DNA of 64,000 bases from JBLHZY01 sp047631555 (lineage in GTDB: Bacteria; Pseudomonadota; Alphaproteobacteria; Rhodobacterales; Rhodobacteraceae), in NCBI GenBank assembly GCA_047631555.1, contig JBLHZY010000001.1, positions 310,001 through 374,000 on the forward strand, in the 5' to 3' direction. The notes beneath the pieces were generated by a model. It did not search any database. It saw nothing but the letters and a program-made list of their open reading frames with translations, and was not told where the DNA came from. A program made the translations under genes and the position numbers. Of this stretch, positions 1 to 8,888 are shown in pieces; the first letter of the stretch is position 1, and every line of letters starts with the position of its first letter.

Positions 1-1317
1 GAGATATTCGCACATCTCATCCTCGTTCATATTGGCCGCCAAAAGCTTATCCCGCTCGGGCGTATCAACGCCGTAAAAACACGGCCACATGGTCGGCGGC
101 GAGGCAATGCGGAAGTGAACCTCGGCCGCGCCAGCGTCCAAAATCATCTCTTTGATCTTGCGGCTGGTCGTGCCGCGCACAACGCTATCGTCGACCAAAA
201 TGATCCGTTTGCCCTTGATCAGCGCGCGGTTCACGTTGAGCTTGAGGCGCACGCCCATGTTGCGGATTTGCTCGGAGGGCTCAATAAACGTGCGGCCCAT
301 ATACTGATTGCGGATGATCCCCATCGCATAAGGAATGCCGCTTTCCTGCGAAAATCCAATCGCCGCTGGCGTGCCGCTATCGGGAACAGGGCAGACAAGA
401 TCCGCATCAACCGGCGTCTCACGCGCCAGCTCAACCCCGATTTGGCGGCGTGTCTCATAAACCGAGCGCCCGCCAAGAATGCTGTCGGGGCGGCTGAAAT
501 AAACGTGCTCAAAGATGCAAAAGCGCGAGGGCTTGCGCTCAAACGGGTGAAAGCTCTCAACACCCTTCTCAGAGATCACAACCATCTCGCCGGGCTCAAT
601 CTCGCGCACGAAATCGGCCCCAACAATATCCAAAGCGCATGTCTCAGAGCTAAGCGCCCAACCATCGCCAAGCTTGCCCAGAACGAGCGGGCGCACCCCC
701 AAAGGATCGCGCACACCAATCAGCTTGGTGCGCGTCATCGCGACGATGGAAAACGCCCCCTCAACCCGGCGCAGCGCATCTTTCATCCGCTCGGGAATGT
801 TGCGCTGAAGCGAGCGGGCCATCAAATGGATGATGCACTCGGAATCCGACGAGGATTGAAAAATCGAGCCGCGCTCAATCAATTCGCGGCGCAGGGCCGT
901 TGCATTTGTGATGTTGCCATTATGCGCAATCGCCGCGCCGCCCATGGAAAATTCGCCAAAGAACGGCTGCACATCGCGGATCGCGGTCGCCCCCTTTGAG
1001 CCAGCGGTCGAATAGCGCACATGCCCAATGCCGATCGGGCCGGGCAGGGTTTCCATCACTTTATGGGAGGTAAAATTATCGCGCACATAGCCAAAGCGGC
1101 GGGCCGAGTTAAAGCCGGCCTCGAAATCATGGGTGACAATGCCGCCCGCTTCTTGGCCGCGATGCTGAAGGGCGTGCATGCCTAGGGCGACGAAATTGGC
1201 CGCGTCCGCAACCCCAACAACCCCGAAAACGCCGCATTCTTCTTTGAGTTTATCGTCGTCGCCGGGCCATCGCGCGGCGTCAAAATCAAAAGGATGGGCG
1301 GCTGGCATCTCGCGCAT
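1..1317 (-). CDS. purF: amidophosphoribosyltransferase (partial, 3' end cut by window edge)
   Basis: First committed step of purine synthesis: converts PRPP and glutamine to 5-phosphoribosylamine in the cytoplasm. About 439 residues are visible; the family is usually about 480-490, so the C-terminus lies beyond base 1. The N-terminus reads MREMPAAHPFDFDAARWPGD, then KEECGVFGV; Cys28 would be the N-terminal nucleophile after propeptide removal. The glutaminase motifs ALQHRGQEAGG and HNGNITNA and the PRPP loop VDDSVVRGTTSRK are present. An in-frame ATG at 1308 is an alternative start. It is the last gene of a minus-strand run radA-cvpA-methyltransferase-purF. Confidence 0.96.
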   Translation of the reverse strand, partial: MREMPAAHPFDFDAARWPGDDDKLKEECGVFGVVGVADAANFVALGMHALQHRGQEAGGIVTHDFEAGFNSARRFGYVRDNFTSHKVMETLPGPIGIGHVRYSTAGSKGATAIRDVQPFFGEFSMGGAAIAHNGNITNATALRRELIERGSIFQSSSDSECIIHLMARSLQRNIPERMKDALRRVEGAFSIVAMTRTKLIGVRDPLGVRPLVLGKLGDGWALSSETCALDIVGADFVREIEPGEMVVISEKGVESFHPFERKPSRFCIFEHVYFSRPDSILGGRSVYETRRQIGVELARETPVDADLVCPVPDSGTPAAIGFSQESGIPYAMGIIRNQYMGRTFIEPSEQIRNMGVRLKLNVNRALIKGKRIILVDDSVVRGTTSRKIKEMILDAGAAEVHFRIASPPTMWPCFYGVDTPERDKLLAANMNEDEMCEYL

Positions 1318-1475
1318 GAGCGGGGCTCCGAATCCGAATATTTGCAGTTGAGTTTCGTTTAGAACGTATCGATCCCAGTGTCACGAAAGGATCACAAATG
1401 TTTTTCGAACACTTGGTCAAATTTGGCGCGATTTTGCAAAAACGGGCAACGATTAGGCAGGTTTAAGCGGATTGA

Positions 1476-2111
1476 TCAGCCGAGCGGCTTTCGCGCAATA
1501 ATAAAGACGGCGCCTGATGGATTTGGCTCGTCGCCTGCGCGCCATTCGATTTCGATCTCAAAGCCGGCTTTGACGATTTCTTCATGCAGCTTTTCTTGGG
1601 TCAGGATGACAACCCGCGGCAGGATATTCAGCGGCGAAAGCAGGGTGAAAATAGGCGCGAGAATTTTCTCTGGGCCGCGCAGACAGGAGCTTGATGAGAT
1701 GAATACGCCGCCCGGCTCGCAAAGATCATAGGCGCGCTGAATGGCCTCTTTCCAATTGGGCAAAAGATGCAAGAGGGAGTGCATCGCAATCGCGTCATAG
1801 CGCGCATTTGCATCGATGCTTTCAAGCGTACCCACTTCAAAGGTGACATTGCTCACACCTGCCTCGGCGGCGCGCGCTTTGGCGATGTCGATCATCTTGG
1901 GCGAGAAATCAATCGCGTGAATGATCTCAAGAAACGGCGCATTGGTGATCGCTGTTGTCCCGGTACCGCAGCCAACCTCAAGCATCTGCCAATCGGGGCG
2001 CACAACGGCTTGGGTCTGCTCCAATTTGCGTGCGTAGCTTGCTTGATCGGCAACGGGATTGTTCGAATAGGACTTTGAAATCCAGTTCCAAAAACGGGGG
2101 GATGTCGCCAT
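1476..2111 (-). CDS. class I SAM-dependent methyltransferase
   Basis: 211 residues with a Rossmann methyltransferase fold. Motif I (LEVGCGTGTTA) is at about residues 44-54, followed by an acidic motif II region (AIDFSPKMIDIAKARA), and the post-I/motif IV stretch YDAIAMHSLLHLLP. The C-terminal part, with a PRVVILTQEKLHEEIVKAGFEIE section, resembles small-molecule rather than nucleic-acid methyltransferases. The substrate cannot be told. It sits between cvpA and purF, 60 bases after cvpA, and is probably co-transcribed with them. Confidence 0.85.
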   Translation of the reverse strand: MATSPRFWNWISKSYSNNPVADQASYARKLEQTQAVVRPDWQMLEVGCGTGTTAITNAPFLEIIHAIDFSPKMIDIAKARAAEAGVSNVTFEVGTLESIDANARYDAIAMHSLLHLLPNWKEAIQRAYDLCEPGGVFISSSSCLRGPEKILAPIFTLLSPLNILPRVVILTQEKLHEEIVKAGFEIEIEWRAGDEPNPSGAVFIIARKPLG

Positions 2112-2171
2112 GGTGATGCGCCTCTTTTCAGTCGTTTCTATCTATCGAAAGGCGCGCCATGATGCAGCTGA

Positions 2172-2726
2172 TTACTCAACGCACTGCGACACAAGTCCTT
2201 CATAACGCGATACAATCCAGCTTGGCGCATCCTCTGGAAGCTGCTCGTTCAAGCGCCCCTCAGAGCGGGCAAAGACCTTGGCTGTGCGGCTCTCACCGAT
2301 CTTCATGAAATCCTCGCCCGGCACCATGCGATCAAACACAATCAACGCCACAGCGACCAAAACAACCCCGCGCACGACCCCAAACAAAAAGCCAAGCCCT
2401 TGATCCAAACCGCCAAGCGCCGAGCGCTGCACAACGGAGGAAAACAGCGGCGTAATCACCGAAGCCACAACCAGCGCCAGCGCAAAAACCGCAAAGAAAC
2501 CAGCAATGACCGCAAGCTCGCAATTGTCGCCCAGAAAGTCGCTGATGAAAGGAATTTCGCGCACCAAAGGCGCCGCCCTCGGGCCAAAAGCAAAAGCCAG
2601 CAACGCCGCCGCGACCCAGCCGACAATCGACATGCCTTCGCGCACAAATCCGCGGGAATAGGCGAGGATCGCCGAAATAATCACAATCAGGGCAACAGCC
2701 CCGTCCACGATATTGAAACCTTCCAT
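2172..2726 (-). CDS. cvpA: CvpA family membrane protein
   Basis: 184 residues with about four hydrophobic segments (roughly 8-25, 31-48, 66-86 and 103-124), the normal CvpA length and architecture. In E. coli the homologue is linked to colicin V production and cell-envelope integrity, and lies next to purF as here. The start MEGFNIVDGAVALIVIISA matches the family N-terminus. It lies 46 bases downstream of radA in the same direction. Confidence 0.9.
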   Translation of the reverse strand: MEGFNIVDGAVALIVIISAILAYSRGFVREGMSIVGWVAAALLAFAFGPRAAPLVREIPFISDFLGDNCELAVIAGFFAVFALALVVASVITPLFSSVVQRSALGGLDQGLGFLFGVVRGVVLVAVALIVFDRMVPGEDFMKIGESRTAKVFARSEGRLNEQLPEDAPSWIVSRYEGLVSQCVE

Positions 2727-2772
2727 CCGTCGCTCCCGTCTGCGGCCCTTCGGCCTGCTTATCTTTCAGGCG

Positions 2773-4137
2773 CTAGCCTGCGCCAAATATATCGCCAACA
2801 AATCCGGTCAAATCGCTCATCTGTTTGAGCGTCAGGCCCTCGTTCGAGCTAAATTTGCTCCGAGTGGGAGCGATTGCTGTGGTGAAACCAAGTTTTGAGG
2901 CTTCTTTCAACCTATTTTCAGTCTGGCCAACCGGCCTAAGCGCCCCTGATAGGCTAATTTCTCCAAAAATCACAGTATCGGCAGGCAGGGCAGCATCTTC
3001 GCGCGCCGAGAGTAGCGCCGCGGCCACAGCCAGATCGGCGGCCGGCTCCGAAATCTTAATCCCGCCCGCGACATTGAGATAGACATCAAGCCCGGCAAAC
3101 GGGATGCCGCAGCGGCTTTCCAGCACCGCCAAAATCATCGCCAATCGCGCGCCGTCCCAGCCAACAACCGTGCGCCGTGCTTGGGAATGGGGCGAGGGCG
3201 AAACCAGCGCCTGAAACTCAACGAGCAGGGGCCGCGTCCCTTCGATCCCGGCAAAAACGACCGATCCCGGCGCCGGTTTGTCGCGCTCGGAGAGGAACAG
3301 CGCCGAAGGGTTGAGCACTTCGGCCAAGCCCGCCCCCGTCATCTCAAAAACGCCAATCTCATCAGAGGGGCCAAAGCGGTTTTTCACTGCCCGCAAGATA
3401 CGGAATTGATGGCCGCGCTCGCCCTCAAAATAAAGCACCGTATCGACCATATGCTCGATCACACGCGGCCCTGCGATCTGGCCATCTTTGGTCACGTGAC
3501 CGACCAAAATCACCGAAATTCCCATGCGTTTGGCAAATGTCGTCAGCTCATGCGCAGCAGCGCGGACCTGCGAAACCGAGCCCGGCGCGCTTTCAACATT
3601 ATCCGCCCACATGGTTTGGATCGAGTCGATGATCGCCAGGTCGGGCATCTCGGTCTCAAGCGTGGTCAGAATATCGCGCAGATTGGTTTCCGTGGCGATC
3701 TTAACCGGCGCATCGGCAAGGCCAAGGCGGCGTGCGCGCATACGGATCTGCGCGCTGGCTTCCTCGCCGGAGACATAGATGCATTTCAGGCCCCGGCGCG
3801 CAAAACTCGCCGCCGCCTGCAACAAAAGCGTCGATTTCCCGATGCCCGGATCGCCGCCAACAAGAACCGCAGAGGCCGCAACCAATCCGCCGCCCAAGAC
3901 CCGGTCCAACTCGGCCATGCCCGAATGGGTGCGCGGGGGTGGGGCTTCTTCTGTGCTCAAATCGGTCAGTTTGATGGAAGAGCCGCGCCGCGCGCCCAAG
4001 GATTTCGAGGCAGGCCCCGCCGAAAGCGGTTTGTCCTCGGTGATCGAGTTCCACTCGCCGCATGTCTCGCAACGGCCCGACCATTTGGTGCTGATCGCGC
4101 TGCAAGAGCTGCATTTGAAAGATGTGTTCTTTGCCAT
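2773..4137 (-). CDS. radA: DNA repair protein RadA (Sms)
   Basis: 454 residues. RadA is a hexameric DnaB-like helicase that extends branches in homologous recombination. Visible parts in order: N-terminal C4 zinc finger (CSSC...CETC), RecA-like core with Walker A GGDPGIGKSTLL, the RadA-specific KNRFG motif (VKNRFGPSDEIGVFEM), and the C-terminal Lon-protease-like domain. I chose the ATG at 4137 (MAKNTSFKCSSC) because the zinc finger normally starts within 10 residues of the N-terminus; the longer frame to 4218 adds unrelated sequence. A short spacer separates it from the PqiA gene. Confidence 0.95.
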   Translation of the reverse strand: MAKNTSFKCSSCSAISTKWSGRCETCGEWNSITEDKPLSAGPASKSLGARRGSSIKLTDLSTEEAPPPRTHSGMAELDRVLGGGLVAASAVLVGGDPGIGKSTLLLQAAASFARRGLKCIYVSGEEASAQIRMRARRLGLADAPVKIATETNLRDILTTLETEMPDLAIIDSIQTMWADNVESAPGSVSQVRAAAHELTTFAKRMGISVILVGHVTKDGQIAGPRVIEHMVDTVLYFEGERGHQFRILRAVKNRFGPSDEIGVFEMTGAGLAEVLNPSALFLSERDKPAPGSVVFAGIEGTRPLLVEFQALVSPSPHSQARRTVVGWDGARLAMILAVLESRCGIPFAGLDVYLNVAGGIKISEPAADLAVAAALLSAREDAALPADTVIFGEISLSGALRPVGQTENRLKEASKLGFTTAIAPTRSKFSSNEGLTLKQMSDLTGFVGDIFGAG

Positions 4138-4151
4138 AGGTTTGCTTAGCG

Positions 4152-4601
4152 CTAGTTCGCGCGTCTTTGCAAGCGCCTGTGCGTGAGTTCTGTGATCGCA
4201 AGCGAGGCCAAGATACACGCGCTAAACAGATAGAGCCCCCAGCCGATTTCCAGCCGTCCAACGCCAAGCCCTTTTGCCAGCGTGATATAGATCGCGATGA
4301 GGAATATATCGGCCATCGCAAGGCGGCCCAAAAGATGCAGCGGCCCCAAAAGGCGCGCGTTTGCCTTGCCATATTGCACCAAGGAGAGGCCGATAATCTT
4401 GGCAATCGGGGCCACCAGCGCAAACAGAATAACGATCAGCGCAAGGATAATATCGGTATCCCAAAGGCTGGCAATGCCCGATAAAACGCTGATTTCTTTG
4501 AGCTTAAACAGCGGCAAAAGCCCGGCGCGCATCAACGGCGCCGCCCAAGCAATCGGAAACAAAATCAACAGAGCCAGATTGGCGATACGTAAATATGTCA
4601 T
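4152..4601 (-). CDS. paraquat-inducible protein A family membrane protein
   Basis: 149 residues of mostly hydrophobic sequence with about four membrane segments: residues 4-22, 48-72 with VILFALVAPIAKIIGLS, 90-110, and 118-136. The pattern ...P-hydrophobic-K...ADIFLIAIYI... is that of the PqiA domain, here as a single copy rather than the two-domain E. coli protein. The ATG at 4601 is preferred; a TTG two codons upstream is possible. In Rhodobacterales this gene commonly precedes radA. PqiA proteins act with MCE-type lipid transport systems, but no MCE gene is adjacent. Confidence 0.8.
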   Translation of the reverse strand: MTYLRIANLALLILFPIAWAAPLMRAGLLPLFKLKEISVLSGIASLWDTDIILALIVILFALVAPIAKIIGLSLVQYGKANARLLGPLHLLGRLAMADIFLIAIYITLAKGLGVGRLEIGWGLYLFSACILASLAITELTHRRLQRRAN

Positions 4602-4624
4602 CGCCAAGAGGTGGCATCAGATAA

Positions 4625-5083
4625 TTAACTTTGCAACCGGCTCGTGCGAAAAATGGGTGATGGGCCGCTTTGATCGCGAAGCGGCGGCGCGGCCATATTC
4701 TGCGCCATCTGCCCGACTTGGCGGCGCAATGTTGGCTCTGGCCAAGGGGAAATCCGCGCGCTTGACCGGGGCCGTTGCGCACTTGTTTTGCGGTAGCGCC
4801 AGGCATAGCCAGAGCCGCGCCGCGCCATTTGCAGCGCCGCCGTTAGCAACGCCCAAAGCGGCACGCTGAGCAGCGCCAAAAGCGGCATTTGCAAGCCAAG
4901 ATCGCGGGTAAACAGGATTTTTGGACCACAGATCACAGCAAGATAAAGCGCGAGGCCCATAGCAATCGCATAGAGCGCGCGATTGGCGCTGCGTGATTGT
5001 TTTAGCCGCAGTGCCGCAGCAATCGCGACGCAAAGGGGCATCGCCGCCAGCACCAAGCGCAAGGTGGCTTCAAATAGTGTCAT
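4625..5083 (-). CDS. hypothetical membrane protein
   Basis: 152 residues starting MTLFEATLRLVLAAMPLCVA. Three hydrophobic stretches (about 5-23, 36-55 and 65-85) suggest an inner-membrane protein, followed by a basic, arginine- and proline-rich tail. I do not recognise the family. It lies 23 bases upstream of the PqiA gene and in the same direction, so it may belong to that transcript. Overlapping frames exist here, but this one has the coherent membrane segments. Confidence 0.5.
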   Translation of the reverse strand: MTLFEATLRLVLAAMPLCVAIAAALRLKQSRSANRALYAIAMGLALYLAVICGPKILFTRDLGLQMPLLALLSVPLWALLTAALQMARRGSGYAWRYRKTSAQRPRSSARISPWPEPTLRRQVGQMAQNMAAPPLRDQSGPSPIFRTSRLQS

Positions 5084-5152
5084 GTCGGGCCTCATTCAGC
5101 CTTAACTCTGTCCACCTTAATCCTTCGCAAATCTTCGCTAACAAAAGGTTAA

Positions 5153-5962
5153 CTATCCCTGAATGAGGGTAGGAGAATGGGCATCCCCCCAAATAGCGGG
5201 TTGCTTGGCGCCGATCGTGACAACGTTATCCTCAGCGCTCACCGGATCATCGAGCACATAACCAAGCGCGGGAAGAACCTCGCGCAGATCCTTTTCCAAA
5301 CGGCCCAATTGCTGCTCGGAGGCGCGCTCATCAGCCTCAACATCGCGCAGCCAGCGACGGATTTCATCCGTTGACGCTTGAGCCAAGCTGATGGTGTCGC
5401 GAAAGGCATCAACCTCCTCTTGGCGCTGCTTGAGAAAGGCCTTGGCACGCGCAACGCGCTCGTCCGAATAGATCACCGAAAGGTCTTTTGACGTCCGGCT
5501 CATCTGGGCTGCGACCTCAAGAACCTCTGGCTCAAGGGCGGCCAATTCGGGATGGCGGCGCATGTGATGAATGCGGTCGCGCACATCGTCAAATTCGCTC
5601 GACAGCGTAAAGACGCCGCTGCGGTCGGCGGCATGTGCGATGCGATAGGCCTGCGCCACATCCTCCATGGAAAGCTGAAAATCGCGGTGGCTGCGCTCAA
5701 GCCGCATGATCCGCGCGTTGCTCGGCAAAAAGAAGCACAGGCCGATCAAAAGCCCGCTCAGGCTGAGCTGCAAAATCATCCCCGCAAGAGGAAGCGGCTG
5801 ATCGCCCCAGCTGGCCAAAACCTCGATCCAAGGCAGCACGCCAATCGCAGCGCCAAGGCTGAAAATCACTGAGGTCAGCGCAAGGCCGACAACCAAAAGA
5901 AAAGATGTGTTGTGCAGAAATTTTTGGGCGCGAAATTGCGCCGCTTGGACTTTACTTGTCAT
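5153..5962 (-). CDS. conserved membrane-anchored coiled-coil protein
   Basis: 269 residues. Two membrane segments lie at about 20-42 and 59-81. Beyond them comes a long charged, predicted coiled-coil region (about 85-235), then a short tail. The first membrane segment follows a basic N-terminus, which suggests a hairpin with the coiled coil in the cytoplasm. I recall similar Rhodobacterales proteins labelled loosely as 'DNA repair protein', but I see no nuclease, helicase or DNA-binding motif to support that. The function is unknown. Confidence 0.75.
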   Translation of the reverse strand: MTSKVQAAQFRAQKFLHNTSFLLVVGLALTSVIFSLGAAIGVLPWIEVLASWGDQPLPLAGMILQLSLSGLLIGLCFFLPSNARIMRLERSHRDFQLSMEDVAQAYRIAHAADRSGVFTLSSEFDDVRDRIHHMRRHPELAALEPEVLEVAAQMSRTSKDLSVIYSDERVARAKAFLKQRQEEVDAFRDTISLAQASTDEIRRWLRDVEADERASEQQLGRLEKDLREVLPALGYVLDDPVSAEDNVVTIGAKQPAIWGDAHSPTLIQG

Positions 5963-6175
5963 AAACGTACCCCCACGGCAGACGTGGTTAAGATCGCGTA
6001 TTTTGGTGAGAAATCAATGGTTTTCTATGGTTTCTGGCGCATTGAGAGGCTGTTTTGACGGGGCAGCGGGGCCATTGTTTAACAATAAGAAACGAAGCAT
6101 TTCTTCTGGACGTATTGTTGCGAAATTGGGAACGATCTGCCTTGAAACCCGATACCAGCGATCTGCCAAAAGCGC

Positions 6176-6922
6176 TTAGCGCACAGCCTCAATCGGGCCC
6201 TCGGCGCTGCCGGAAATGAACTGGCGCAGGTAGGGGTCATCCGCTTGATCCATATCCGCCACAGGGCCGGTCCATTGGATCACCCCGTCGTGCAGCATCG
6301 CGACCCGATCCGCAATCGCGCGCACGCTCGACATATCGTGCGTGATGGTCATCGCCGTTGCGCCCATTTCAACGACGATCTCGCGGATCAGCTCGTTGAT
6401 CACGCCCGACATGATCGGATCAAGGCCTGTCGTTGGCTCATCAAAAAAGATGATCTCAGGCTCGGCAGCAATGGCGCGCGCAAGGCCTACCCGCTTTTGC
6501 ATACCGCCCGAAAGTTCGGCCGGAAAAAGATCAGCGACATCCGGCTTTAGGCCAACACGGCGCAGCTTTTCGATGGCGATTTCGCGCGCCTCTGCATGGG
6601 GCCGCTTGAGACTGCCGCGCATCAGGCGAAAGGCGACGTTTTGCCAAACGGTCATGGAATCAAACAGCGCGCCGCCCTGAAACAGCATCCCAAATCGGGC
6701 CAAGAACGCATCCCGTTCAGCTTTGGCAACATCTTCCCCGTCCAATGTGATCAGGCCTGAATCTGGCTTCACCAGCCCAAGAACGCTCTTGAGCAGGACC
6801 GATTTACCCGTTCCCGAGCCGCCAATGATGACCATGCTTTGGCCGCGCTCAATCTCAAGATTGACCCCGCGCAAAACCTTCTTTGGCCCGAAGGCTTTAT
6901 GAACATTCTCAAGCTTAATCAT
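6176..6922 (-). CDS. mlaF: ABC transporter ATP-binding protein, MlaF type
   Basis: 248 residues. ATPase of an MCE/Mla phospholipid transporter at the inner membrane. Walker A GGSGTGKSVLLK, signature LSGGMQKRVGLARA, Walker B IIFFDEPTTGLDPI and the His switch (TITHDM) are all present. The 'GMQKR' form of the signature and the following DEPTTGLDPIMS are typical of Mla/Ttg2A ATPases. The ATG at 6922 (MIKLENVHKAFG) overlaps the mlaE stop (ATGA, 6919-6922), so the two are translationally coupled. No mlaD, mlaC or mlaB gene follows. Confidence 0.92.
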   Translation of the reverse strand: MIKLENVHKAFGPKKVLRGVNLEIERGQSMVIIGGSGTGKSVLLKSVLGLVKPDSGLITLDGEDVAKAERDAFLARFGMLFQGGALFDSMTVWQNVAFRLMRGSLKRPHAEAREIAIEKLRRVGLKPDVADLFPAELSGGMQKRVGLARAIAAEPEIIFFDEPTTGLDPIMSGVINELIREIVVEMGATAMTITHDMSSVRAIADRVAMLHDGVIQWTGPVADMDQADDPYLRQFISGSAEGPIEAVR

Positions 6923-7728
6923 GCGGAAAAGAACAGGTTGGTGAGCAGGAAGTTCGCCGCCAATATCAAGACCGCCGCCGCCTCCACACTCGATTTTGTC
7001 GCCTTGCCAACGCCCTGCGCGCCGCGCCCCGAATTCATCCCGTAATAGCAACCCATCAAGGCCGCAATAACCCCAAACACAGCCCCCTTAGCGAGCGAGG
7101 AAAGAACATCCGCCGCCTCGAGAAAATCGACCGTATTGTTGATATAGGTCGAGGGATTGAAGCCAAGCTGGAGCGTGCCAACAAGATAGCCGCCCATCAC
7201 CCCGACAATATCCCCAAGCCCAACAAGCAGCGGCACAACCACCAAAGCGGCCAAAACACGCGGCAAGGTGAGGTACTTCATCGGATGGGTGGAGAGGGTC
7301 ACGAGCGCGTCAATCTGTTCGGTCACTTTCATCGTCGCGATCTCAGCCGCAATAGAGGAGGTGACGCGCGCAGCGATCATCAGGCCGACCAAAACCGGCC
7401 CAAGTTCGCGCACCATCCCAATGGCCACAATCTGCGGAACAACTGCCTCAGCCGAGAAGCGCGCGCCGCCTGCATAGATTTGCAGCGCAAGCGCGCCGCC
7501 GGTAAAAAGCGCGGTAAGCCCAACAACCGGAAGTGAGAAATATCCAATGGTCAGAAGGGCATGCGTGAATTCTTTAAAGTAAAACGGCGGGCGGATCAGA
7601 TGGCTTGCGGTTTGGCCTGCAAAGATCGAAACCCGGCCAATCGCGGCCAAAAGCCCAAGTATCGCCCGGCCAATCGCGGCCAGAAAACCAGTAAAAAAGG
7701 AAAGGGGCGCCATCTGTCGCTCGCTCAT
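6919..7728 (-). CDS. mlaE: MlaE family ABC transporter permease
   Basis: 269 residues. Membrane permease partner of MlaF for lipid transport across the cell envelope. Hydrophobic segments and the conserved MlaE stretches are clear: VAIGMVRELGPVLVGLMIAA, and AEIATMKVTEQIDAL, which contacts the ATPase. The C-terminus has the TKSSVEAAAVLILAANFLLT segment. Its start overlaps the alr stop by four bases (ATGA, 7725-7728), making an alr-mlaE-mlaF coupled unit. Confidence 0.93.
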   Translation of the reverse strand: MSERQMAPLSFFTGFLAAIGRAILGLLAAIGRVSIFAGQTASHLIRPPFYFKEFTHALLTIGYFSLPVVGLTALFTGGALALQIYAGGARFSAEAVVPQIVAIGMVRELGPVLVGLMIAARVTSSIAAEIATMKVTEQIDALVTLSTHPMKYLTLPRVLAALVVVPLLVGLGDIVGVMGGYLVGTLQLGFNPSTYINNTVDFLEAADVLSSLAKGAVFGVIAALMGCYYGMNSGRGAQGVGKATKSSVEAAAVLILAANFLLTNLFFSA

Positions 7729-8786
7729 TTTGACGGGCTCGCGCCAGAGCCAGAATAGCGGCGGGTGTAGCGCTGGCCGAGCTGGGTGAGCAATTCATAG
7801 CCGATGGTGCCGGCAAGTTTGGCCAAAGCATCAACGCCTTGCGCCGGGCAAAGCAGGTCCAATTCGCGCGGTGTCTCTTGGAGGTTGGTGATATCGACCG
7901 TCAGCAAATCCATCGAGACGCGGCCCGCAAGGCGACAGGCGGTTTTGCCATGAAAGAGCATCGCTTTGTTGGACAGATGCCGGGTGATCCCATCGGCATA
8001 TCCGCCCGCAAGCGTGGCGATACGTGCGCCGCTTTGGGTTGTCCAAGCGTTGCCATATCCGACCGTTTCATCGGCGGCCAATTCGCGGGTTTGGATCACC
8101 GGCAGCGAGAGGCGCACAACCGGCGCGGCCTCTTTGAACGGCTCGCCGCCATAAAGGCCAATGCCCGGGCGGGTGATCTCGAAGTGATATTCGGGGCCAA
8201 GCAGGATGCCGCCGGTATTGGCAAAAGAACGCGGCGCAGATGTGCCATCTGTCATCTCGTGAAATTGCTTGAGCTGGCGCGCGTTCATCGCGTGATCCGG
8301 TTCGTCCGCGCAGGCCAGATGCGACATGATCAATTGCGGGCCCGCCGCCTCAACCAAATCGCGCACGGCCGCCCATTCCGGCGCCTCCATGCCAAGCCGG
8401 TTCATGCCCGTATCAAGCTGAATGCCAAAGGGCGATCCGGGCAGGGCCTCAAAATGGCGGGTCAACTGCTCCATCGAGTTAAGCATCGGGGTCAGGCCGA
8501 GATCGCCGATCATATCGGTATCGCCCGCCATATGCCCCGCAAAGACGCAGATTTGGACCTCAGGCCCAAGGGCTTCGCGCAGCACAGCGCCTTCTTCGGG
8601 CACCGCCACAAAGAAGCGCCGCGCACCAGCCTGCGCCAAGGCCCGCGCAACCCGCGCCGCCCCAAGCCCATAGCCGTCCGCTTTGACCACGGCAGCCGTT
8701 TGCACATGGCTTGCGCTGGCGCGATCAAGGGCGCGCCAATTGTCAGCCAACGCCGACAGATCAATATGCAATAAACCTGTTGCCAT
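7725..8786 (-). CDS. alr: alanine racemase
   Basis: 353 residues from the ATG at 8786; a start 12 codons upstream (8822) is possible. PLP enzyme converting L-alanine to D-alanine for peptidoglycan. The PLP lysine is in AVVKADGYGLG, the barrel carries LDTGMNRLGM, HLACADEPDH and RPGIGLYGG, and the C-terminal catalytic tyrosine is in LAGGYADGITR. RVSMDLLTVDIT is also typical. It precedes mlaE with a four-base overlap, an unusual pairing of wall and lipid-transport genes. Confidence 0.95.
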   Translation of the reverse strand: MATGLLHIDLSALADNWRALDRASASHVQTAAVVKADGYGLGAARVARALAQAGARRFFVAVPEEGAVLREALGPEVQICVFAGHMAGDTDMIGDLGLTPMLNSMEQLTRHFEALPGSPFGIQLDTGMNRLGMEAPEWAAVRDLVEAAGPQLIMSHLACADEPDHAMNARQLKQFHEMTDGTSAPRSFANTGGILLGPEYHFEITRPGIGLYGGEPFKEAAPVVRLSLPVIQTRELAADETVGYGNAWTTQSGARIATLAGGYADGITRHLSNKAMLFHGKTACRLAGRVSMDLLTVDITNLQETPRELDLLCPAQGVDALAKLAGTIGYELLTQLGQRYTRRYSGSGASPSK

Positions 8787-8888
8787 GGGGCGCTTTGTGG
8801 CCAAGAGCGGCGCAACACGCAAGCGAAAATTGCCCTATGCGGCGATCAGGCCACGCCACAAAAGCCGCAAAACCCTTGGGGCGTCGCG

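Noticed and set aside
115..999. 294-codon open frame on the plus strand
   Set aside because: It lies opposite purF, whose translation is strongly conserved; the plus-strand product is an Arg/Ala-rich shadow.
3181..4149. 322-codon plus-strand frame
   Set aside because: Antisense shadow of radA.
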